A DNA stretch of 64,000 nucleotides from Aldehydirespirator sp965219165. Its GTDB lineage: Bacteria; Actinomycetota; Acidimicrobiia; Acidimicrobiales; Aldehydirespiratoraceae. A program made the position numbers and the translations under genes. The stretch lies in NCBI GenBank assembly GCA_965219165.1, contig CBDCMW010000002.1:1860001-1924000 (forward strand). The letters run 5' to 3'. Within the stretch, counting starts at the first letter, position 1. Every line of letters starts with the position of its first letter. The notes under the pieces were generated by a model. That model was given only the letters and a program-made list of their open reading frames with translations. It had not been told where the DNA came from and searched no databases. This document shows positions 58,168 through 64,000 of this stretch, piece by piece.

Positions 58168-58623
58168 TCAGGATCGGGCGCCGGCTTCCACGTAGGCCTT
58201 CAGCTCGTCGAGCGCCGTGTGCATGATGCGCGACTCGGCCCGCCGCTTCACGAAGCTCGGCAGAGGCACGACAAGCTCGACAGCCAGCTGGTACGACACC
58301 TCGGTGGTGTCGGTCTCGCCGCGGACCGGCACGAACGTGTACTCGCCGTCGAGCCGGGTGGTGGCGTCGCCCCGCTGGAGTCTCCAGGCCAGGCGCAAGG
58401 GTTCAGACCCGTACAAGTATCTGAGCGTGTAGGTGGTGGAGCGGCCCATGGCGGTCACCCGGTACTCCACGTCGACGGCGCGGCCGTCGCGGTCCCGGCT
58501 GACGATCCGCGCCTTCTTGATGTCGTGCGCCCAGCGGGGGTACTGCTCGAAGTCGATCGCCGCTTCGAAGCACCGCTCAGGTGAGGCCATGATCGTGGTG
58601 CGCTGGGTTGCCTGATCGACCAC
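58168..58623 (-). CDS. SRPBCC (polyketide cyclase/START-like) protein
   Basis: A 151-residue SRPBCC protein with the family start TTIMASPERCFEAAIDFEQY followed by PRWAHDIKKARIVSRD. The helix-grip fold holds a hydrophobic cavity. Homologues are next to ROK kinases and PimB glycosyltransferases in actinobacteria, with no defined ligand. The start chosen is a GTG after an AAGGGGCGG stretch; the frame is open 28 codons further upstream to another GTG without similarity. Confidence 0.85.
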   Translation of the reverse strand: MVDQATQRTTIMASPERCFEAAIDFEQYPRWAHDIKKARIVSRDRDGRAVDVEYRVTAMGRSTTYTLRYLYGSEPLRLAWRLQRGDATTRLDGEYTFVPVRGETDTTEVSYQLAVELVVPLPSFVKRRAESRIMHTALDELKAYVEAGARS

Positions 58624-58717
58624 GCGGGCACCGCCCCTTGGATTCTCAGCAATGGCCGCGGCACCGTCGTGCGCCGCGGCGCGCCTGACACTAACAATGT
58701 TGCCCACGGTTGCGGCA

Positions 58718-58745
58718 CGACGGCCGCATATCCGCTCGGCCTCTC
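58718..58745 (-). repeat. Tail fragment of the interspersed repeat
   Basis: CGGCCGCATATCCGCTCGGC followed by CTCTCAGG matches the tail of the interspersed repeat (GGCCTATCCGCTCGGCCTCT at 42.6 kb). It lies at the 3' end of the glycosyltransferase gene, touching its stop codon. The core is absent. Confidence 0.7.
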
Positions 58746-59880
58746 AGGGCCGCGATTGGCGGGCCATCTCGCTGATGGCGGTGCGGAGCTGCCCGGCCAG
58801 CACATCGTAGGAGAAGCTGGCCTTGGCCCGCCGGCGGCCGGCGGCGCCCATTCGTCGGCGGAGCTCGCCGTCGTCGAGGAGGGCCCCGATGGCCTCCGCC
58901 GCGGCTGGCGCGGTGGCCGGATCGAGCACCGTCCCTGTCTCGCCGTCGACGACCGCCTCGTGGGCGCCGCCGCTGCGCCCTGCGACCTGGGGCACGCCGG
59001 CCGCGGCGGCCTCAAGGAAGACGATCCCGAAACCCTCCTGCTCCAAGCCCCACCAGCGGGTGCGGCACAGCATCGCGAACACATCCGCGCATCCGTAGAG
59101 GGCAGCCACTTCGTCGTCGTCGAGGCGTCCCAGGAGCTGGACCGGAGCCCCGACCTTGGTGGCCAGGCGGGCAAGGCGGCGCCGGTCCCGGCCCGCTCCG
59201 GCGATGACCACCTGCAGGTTGTGGCGCCTGTCCGCCACCAGCCCTGCTGCCCTCACCAGCGTGTCCATGCCCTTGCGCGGCACGAGCCTCGACACGCTCA
59301 CGACGGTCGGGGCCCCGGGCCGCAGCCCCAGGCGCCGGCAGGCCTGGTCCCGTTCCTCGGTGGTCGGGGGCCGGAACCGCACCATGTCCACGCCCGGGGG
59401 GATCACGAACGCGGGCAGGGGCCGGCCCAGGGCTCGTTCGCATTCGAAGGCGGGATAGCCGCCCGCCGCGATCACCCCTGCGGCCGCGTCGAGAACCCCT
59501 CGCAGCAGCCGTCGCGTGCCGGGGAGTCGGCCAGGGATGGCCACTTCGGCTCCGTGCACAACCACCGCGTAGGGGCGGTCCAGGCGCCCTCCGATGAGTC
59601 CGGCCGGCAGCGCGGGATCGATGACCACGAGATCGACGTCGTGACGCTCGGCCAGCCGGTTCACCCTGCGGGCCAGGTGCGGCCCTGGCAGCAGCCACGG
59701 CTCGCGGGCGCGGATCACGGTGAAGGGCTGCGCCGCGTCGAAGGCGGCCGCGCCCTCATACGGGGTGGTGTGGACTACGACCTCCTCGGGGGGCAACCGC
59801 CGCCACAACTCCCACAGGTAGTTCTGGATGCCTCCTACCTTGGGCGGGAAGTCGTTGGTGACGAGCAGGTGTCGGGTCAC
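58744..59880 (-). CDS. GT4-family glycosyltransferase, PimB-like
   Basis: A 378-residue GT-B enzyme. The N-terminal acceptor part has TNDFPPKVGGIQNYLWEL; the donor part has VSRLVPRKGMDTLVRAA, IAGAGRDRRRLARLA, and the EX7E-like segment EGFGIVFLEAAAAGVPQVAGRSGGAHEAV. This matches PimB-type GDP-mannose:phosphatidylinositol mannoside transferases of actinobacteria; neighbours (SRPBCC, ROK) support this. Acceptor and donor are not shown by sequence. Start is a GTG that closes the mini-ORF chain from queG. Confidence 0.88.
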   Translation of the reverse strand: MTRHLLVTNDFPPKVGGIQNYLWELWRRLPPEEVVVHTTPYEGAAAFDAAQPFTVIRAREPWLLPGPHLARRVNRLAERHDVDLVVIDPALPAGLIGGRLDRPYAVVVHGAEVAIPGRLPGTRRLLRGVLDAAAGVIAAGGYPAFECERALGRPLPAFVIPPGVDMVRFRPPTTEERDQACRRLGLRPGAPTVVSVSRLVPRKGMDTLVRAAGLVADRRHNLQVVIAGAGRDRRRLARLATKVGAPVQLLGRLDDDEVAALYGCADVFAMLCRTRWWGLEQEGFGIVFLEAAAAGVPQVAGRSGGAHEAVVDGETGTVLDPATAPAAAEAIGALLDDGELRRRMGAAGRRRAKASFSYDVLAGQLRTAISEMARQSRP

Positions 59881-59992
59881 GGCCTGGTCCCCGGTCTGGT
59901 TCCGGGTCTGCAGGCGATCATGCTGGGGCGGGTGCGGTCACGCCGTCTGGTTCCGGGTCTGCAGGCGATCATGCTGGTGCAGGCGGGGTCAC
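59878..59992 (-). repeat. queG-glycosyltransferase junction: 51-bp duplication with linked mini-ORFs
   Basis: The segment GGTTCCGGGTCTGCAGGCGA plus TCATGCTG occurs twice, 51 bases apart. On the minus strand the queG stop overlaps a GTG (GTGA) opening MTPPAPA, whose stop overlaps an ATG (ATGA). That opens a 31-codon ORF (starts MIACRPGTRRRD) running through both copies, whose stop overlaps the glycosyltransferase GTG (GTGA). The second copy also has its own GTG-7-codon-ATGA step. The unit, 51, is 0 modulo 3, so the two ATGs share one frame. Confidence 0.85.
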
Positions 59993-61128
59993 GCCGGGCA
60001 TCGCAGCGGAACCGTCCTCTGGAGCTCGGCCCTCACGAGCGGATCGTCCGGGTCGCGCAATGCGTGCAGACCGAGTCCGAGGCGGCGGGCGCACCACACG
60101 GCGTGAGCGCGTATGAGCGGATCGGGGTCGCACAGAGCGCGGTCGACCGCGGCGCGCACCCGCGGCTCGGACGGCTCGCCGATGTTGGCCAGCACCACCA
60201 GGGCATTGCGTCGCAGGTAACGGGGCTGGCGCCTGGGTATGTACCACCGCCCGAAAGCGACCATCAGCTCGGTGTCGGAGGCGTCGAGCAGGTCCAGCAC
60301 CGAGACCCACGTCTGGTGGTCCTGCGGCTCGCTCCGGTGGTCCAGCGACTCAGCGGAGCGGGTTGGAAGCCGGACGCGCACCCGGTTCGGGGGGCACACC
60401 TCTGAGCAGTCGTCGCAACCGTAGATGCGGTCCCCGAGCGCGACGCGGTAGTCGGGTTCGAACACGCCGTCGGCCTGCACGAGCCAAGCCAGGCAGCGGC
60501 GTGCGTCCACCGTGCCGGGAGCGACGATGGCCCCGGTCGGGCAGCCGTCCAGGCATTGCCGGCACGATCCGCAGCCGTCAGCGACGCCGGTCTCGGGGTC
60601 GGCCGAGACGATGGGAGCGTCGGTCACCACTGCTCCCAGCACGACCAGGCTGCCCGAGCCGGGCACGAGGATGTTGGAGTTCTTGCCCCACCAGCCGATG
60701 GCGGCGCGATACGCCGCGGCCCGGTCGACCAGGCTGTTCTCGTCGGCTGACACCACGGCCCGGTGGCCCTCCGCCCGCAGCGCCTCTGCGATGGTCTCGA
60801 GGGCGGTTCTGAGGGGGGTGTAGTAGTCGGCCCGCGCGTAGGCGGCCACCCGGGCGTAGGGGCTGCCGTCGTCGGGCCGATCGCAGGTCTCGGCGCTGAA
60901 CTCGAGCGCGCCGACGACCAGCGCGGCCGCGCCGGGCACCAGGCGAGCCGGGTCGGTGGAGCGATCCGGATTGCGGTAGGTGAACTGCATCCCGCCGTGC
61001 AGCCCCGCCTGCTTTCGGTCTCGCAGGGCCCGGGCGGTGCGGGCGAAGGGCTCGGCCCGGCAGAAGCCGACCGCACACAGGCCGGCTTGCCGGCCGATGG
61101 CAGCGAGCGTGGGGACGTCGACGCTCAT
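59989..61128 (-). CDS. queG: Epoxyqueuosine reductase
   Basis: A 379-residue cobalamin and [4Fe-4S] enzyme that reduces epoxyqueuosine to queuosine in tRNA. The two ferredoxin-type clusters are CGSCRQCLDGCPTGAIVAPG and YGCDDCSEVCPPNRV. DUF1730 covers the N-terminal half (VSADENSLVDRAAAYRAAIG, WWGKNSNILVPGSGSLVVLG). C-terminal HEAT-like repeats begin at YLRRNALVVLANIGEP. The ATG overlaps the trpD stop (ATGA). Other queuosine genes are not in the window. Confidence 0.93.
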   Translation of the reverse strand: MSVDVPTLAAIGRQAGLCAVGFCRAEPFARTARALRDRKQAGLHGGMQFTYRNPDRSTDPARLVPGAAALVVGALEFSAETCDRPDDGSPYARVAAYARADYYTPLRTALETIAEALRAEGHRAVVSADENSLVDRAAAYRAAIGWWGKNSNILVPGSGSLVVLGAVVTDAPIVSADPETGVADGCGSCRQCLDGCPTGAIVAPGTVDARRCLAWLVQADGVFEPDYRVALGDRIYGCDDCSEVCPPNRVRVRLPTRSAESLDHRSEPQDHQTWVSVLDLLDASDTELMVAFGRWYIPRRQPRYLRRNALVVLANIGEPSEPRVRAAVDRALCDPDPLIRAHAVWCARRLGLGLHALRDPDDPLVRAELQRTVPLRCPA

Positions 61129-62165
61129 CCGGATGACGGCGCGGTCACCTCGTCGAACTTCTGGGCGGCCCGCCCGTCGTCGATGGCGGCCGCGGCGGCT
61201 TCCACGCCCTCGGCGAGGTCGTCGGCAATCCCCGCCACCACCAGCCCTGCGGCCGCGTTGAGGACGACGATGTCGCGCTTGGGCCCGGGCTCGCCCGCCA
61301 GCACCCCGGCGAGGATCCGGGCGTTGGCCACCGGGTCGCCGCCCCGCAGTTCATCGGATGTCGCCGCGGCCAGCCCGACGGCGGTGGCCTCTACCTGGTA
61401 CTCGGTCACCTTGCCCTCGTTGAGGTCGACCACCAGGTTCGGCCCGGTGGTGGTGAGCTCGTCGAATCGGCCGTCGCCGTGCACCACCAGCGACCGCACC
61501 GAGCCTGTGGCCTGTAGCACCGCGGCCATGGTGGGGGCCAGCGACCGCTCGAGCACGCCCAGGACCTGGCGTTGCACATGGCCCGGGTGGGACAGGGGCC
61601 CGAGCAGGTTGAAGACCGTGGATATCCCGACCTGGGAGCGCACGCCGGCCACATGGCGCATCGCGGGATGGAAGGTCTTGGCGAAGGCGAACCCCAGCCC
61701 TACGGAGCGCACCATCTGTGCCACTTCGTGCGGCGCCGACGTGATCGGCACTCCGATGGCCTCGAGCAGGTCGAAGCTGCCCGAGGTGGACGAGGCCTTG
61801 ACGCTTCCGTGCTTGCAGACCGTCGCTCCCGCGCCGGCGGCCACGAAGCAGGCCATGGTCGAGACGTTGAGAGCGTGAGCCTTCCGGCCGGCGGTGCCGC
61901 CCGTGCCCACGATGTCGATGGCGTTCGCGGGAAGCTCCAGGGGCGTGGCCGCGTCCCGCATGGCGCCCACCAGCCCCAACAACTCTCCGACTGCGGGTCC
62001 CTTGAGCCGGAGGGCCACGATGAACGCGGCGACCTGGGCGTCGGTCGCTTCGCCTGCAAGGATCGCTCCGAGCGCGGCGCGGGCCTCGCCGGGGCCGATG
62101 TCTCGTCCGGCTGCGAGAGCGGCGAGCACGCCGGGCCAGCCGCCGTAGTTGTCGAGCCCGTTCAT
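61125..62165 (-). CDS. trpD: Anthranilate phosphoribosyltransferase
   Basis: A 346-residue enzyme joining anthranilate and PRPP in tryptophan synthesis. Motifs: IVGTGGTAGRKAHALNVSTM for PRPP, KHGSVKASSTSGSFDLLEAI and HPAMRHVAGVRSQVGISTVF plus NLLGPLSHPG for anthranilate. The usual GTGGD and KHGNR signatures read GTGGT and KHGSV, small deviations also met in some actinobacterial TrpD2-like proteins. No other trp gene is adjacent. It leads the minus-strand run to pfkA. Confidence 0.9.
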   Translation of the reverse strand: MNGLDNYGGWPGVLAALAAGRDIGPGEARAALGAILAGEATDAQVAAFIVALRLKGPAVGELLGLVGAMRDAATPLELPANAIDIVGTGGTAGRKAHALNVSTMACFVAAGAGATVCKHGSVKASSTSGSFDLLEAIGVPITSAPHEVAQMVRSVGLGFAFAKTFHPAMRHVAGVRSQVGISTVFNLLGPLSHPGHVQRQVLGVLERSLAPTMAAVLQATGSVRSLVVHGDGRFDELTTTGPNLVVDLNEGKVTEYQVEATAVGLAAATSDELRGGDPVANARILAGVLAGEPGPKRDIVVLNAAAGLVVAGIADDLAEGVEAAAAAIDDGRAAQKFDEVTAPSSG

Positions 62166-62257
62166 AGCGTTGCAGACATGGCTTCCCTCCGAGCCGCGCG
62201 CCAGCGCGGTGGCGTGTCGCCGTAGCGTCGAGGCTTCAGGCTAACTAACCTTGAAGC

Positions 62258-62614
<357 letters not shown>

Positions 62615-62680
62615 ACCCCCATTCCGAAATTGGTGCGACTAGTGGGCCTCTGAGGGCGGTTTCGTCATCAATTTGGGCGG

Positions 62681-63172
62681 TCAGGCGTTCGGGCGGGTGA
62701 GGCGGCCGGTGGTCAGGAGTGCTCGGCGGCGCTGGGGGTCTGACAGGTTGAAGCGGCGGGCGGTCCAGAGCAACGCCGCGATTCCGGCGAGCTCGAGGAC
62801 GATCAGGACTGCCAGGGGCCGGTCGAACTCCGGGGGCGGACCCTGCCCCACTCCCCCGCTGCCTGGAACCGGCCACCAGAACAGACCCGTGCGTGACCAG
62901 GCCCCGCTGGCCACCAGGAACACCAGTGTTCCGATGGGCAGCCCGATCCAGCGCCGCCGCCGCAGCCGCCGGCCCCGACCCGCAGTGAGGGCCATCACCC
63001 CGGCGAGCAGGACCACGCTGCCGGCCAGAGTGTGCAGCACCCAGCCGGATCCGGTCAGGTTCTCAACCAGAGGCAGCACCGATCCCACCGCCACGATGCG
63101 GTAGTCGACGCCGCTGCTGCCGAACACCAGCGCCACGCCCACCACGCCGCAAGCCGCGAACCAGAAGAACAT
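62681..63172 (-). CDS. Membrane protein of unknown function
   Basis: A 163-residue protein with four hydrophobic segments. It contains VDYRIVAVGSVLPLVENL, VLHTLAGSVVLLAGVMAL and WIGLPIGTLVFLVASGAW with FWWPVPGSGG, a pattern like integral membrane metal-dependent hydrolases of the YdjM/DUF457 group (Asp, His and Pro-rich loops), but similarity is weak. It follows the zinc-ribbon gene by 48 bases. Function unknown. Confidence 0.65.
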   Translation of the reverse strand: MFFWFAACGVVGVALVFGSSGVDYRIVAVGSVLPLVENLTGSGWVLHTLAGSVVLLAGVMALTAGRGRRLRRRRWIGLPIGTLVFLVASGAWSRTGLFWWPVPGSGGVGQGPPPEFDRPLAVLIVLELAGIAALLWTARRFNLSDPQRRRALLTTGRLTRPNA

Positions 63173-63220
63173 GGGTGTCAGGCCCGCGGCCCGAAGCTCC
63201 GGCGGGGACGATGCTCCACC

Positions 63221-63988
63221 TCAGCGCAGCACCAGCCGCCCGCACTCGGCGCAGTCCAGCACTTCGCCTTCGACGCAACGCTTGATGCGGGCCACCTCGA
63301 CGGCGGGCATCTGGTGGGGGCATCCGCAGCCGGAGGACGGATCGAAGGGCACGGCCGTGCTCGGCCCGAACGTCCGGCGCAGACGTTCGTAGGCGTCTAC
63401 AGCCGAGGCCGGGGCTTGGGCCGTGACCACGGACCGGGCCGCCGATAGCGCCGAGAGCTGCTCGCCTATGCCTGATTCCGCCGATGCCAGCTCGGCTTCC
63501 AGCACCGTCATCCGTTCGTCGCCGGCGACCCGCTGTGCCTCCAGCGAATCGGCCTGCCCGCTCAACTCCTCTGCTTCCATGAGCGCCTCGATGGCGCGTT
63601 CCTCCAGCACACCCTGGCGTGAGCGCAGCCCGGTGATCTCGTCCTGCAGGGCCTGAAGGTCCCTGATGGCGGTGATCTCACCGGAATAGAGACGGTTGTC
63701 GTCGATGTCGGCCTTGGCCTGGATGATGGCGGCCTCATCCTCGAGGCGCTTCTGGCGGGTGTGCACCTCGAGGCGCTGTAGTCCCACCGTGTCGATCTGC
63801 CGCTGCAGCTCGCTCTGCTGAGCACGGGCCGCGCTCAGGTCTTGACGCAGCGGAAGTGTGGCCCGCCTGTGCTGGAGCTGTTCGGTCTCGGTGTCGATCC
63901 GCTGGATCGCCAGCAGCGGATGAACGCTCTCTTCGGACTCGCCGCGGTCGTCGTCGGCTTCGTCGTCGTTCGGGCCAGGATCGGGCAC
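63221..63988 (-). CDS. Coiled-coil protein with C4 zinc ribbon (CT398/DUF164-like)
   Basis: A 255-residue protein. After an acidic start, a long antiparallel coiled coil spans about residues 25-190 (LRQDLSAARAQQSELQRQID, LYSGEITAIRDLQALQDEI). The C-terminal zinc ribbon has SGCGCPHQMP and LDCAECGRLVLR, two Cys pairs. This is the zf-RING_7 family, present in most actinobacteria (as Rv2229c in Mycobacterium) near rnhA/cobC-type genes and rnpB. Its function is unknown; protein-protein or nucleic-acid interaction is assumed. The GTG start is close to the window end. Confidence 0.88.
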   Translation of the reverse strand: MPDPGPNDDEADDDRGESEESVHPLLAIQRIDTETEQLQHRRATLPLRQDLSAARAQQSELQRQIDTVGLQRLEVHTRQKRLEDEAAIIQAKADIDDNRLYSGEITAIRDLQALQDEITGLRSRQGVLEERAIEALMEAEELSGQADSLEAQRVAGDERMTVLEAELASAESGIGEQLSALSAARSVVTAQAPASAVDAYERLRRTFGPSTAVPFDPSSGCGCPHQMPAVEVARIKRCVEGEVLDCAECGRLVLR

Positions 63989-64000
63989 GGCGAGACACTA

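Noticed and set aside
63063..63323. Minus-strand ORF and a 13-codon frame between the zinc-ribbon and membrane protein genes
   Set aside because: No overlap with the flanking stop and start codons, so it does not form a coupling relay; likely chance.

Overview
The window is high-GC DNA from an actinobacterium, most likely of class Acidimicrobiia. Support: an FtsZ/SepF/DivIVA division set without FtsA, the ATP-independent proteasome activator Bpa, a class A RNase P RNA, a DUF222-HNH protein, DUF3040 and GerMN proteins, a PimB-like glycosyltransferase, and frequent GTG starts with ATGA/GTGA stop-start overlaps. No tRNA, rRNA, CRISPR array or intact transposon was seen.

Layout. 1-2940: start of an OmpR-type response regulator, a divergent promoter region filled by a tandem repeat, and a YyaL/DUF255 protein. 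2941-7840: accessory island with one intact VapBC-type toxin-antitoxin pair, a DUF222-HNH nuclease, an AAA-DUF4143 ATPase and several gene relics, two of which resemble the genes flanking the island. 7847-17110: SCP2-like thiolase with its DUF35 partner, a second toxin-antitoxin pair, nitroreductase, dnaE, bpa and a phosphodiesterase. 17377-23048: Rrf2 regulator, then an osmolyte module: a BCCT transporter, an orphan betaine-binding lipoprotein, and a divergent gene fusing a betaine-binding domain to a glutamate-receptor-type potassium channel. 23045-44259: lspA/rluD, divIVA-sepF-pgeF-ftsZ and the whole cell-wall/division (dcw) cluster up to mraZ, all on the minus strand; murF is missing from its usual place. 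44561-56045: LplA-like ligase, HNH protein, MoxR-DUF58-transglutaminase operon, dinB, and a two-component system with a GerMN lipoprotein. 56102-63988: pfkA, ROK kinase, SRPBCC protein, PimB-like glycosyltransferase, queG, trpD, rnpB, a membrane protein and a zinc-ribbon coiled-coil protein.

Two things stand out. First, the betaine-binding/ionotropic-receptor K+ channel fusion beside a BCCT transporter and a binding protein without ABC partners looks like an osmolyte-sensing and uptake module. Second, several operon junctions contain chains of very small ORFs linked by ATGA or GTGA overlaps, often made by short tandem duplications. In the four clean cases the repeat unit is 17, 35, 38 or 38 bp, always 2 modulo 3, the length that makes each unit one closed mini-ORF starting in one overlap and ending in the next. 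From mraZ to ftsQ the stop-start chain is almost unbroken. A GC-rich interspersed repeat family sits in intergenic regions and at gene ends.
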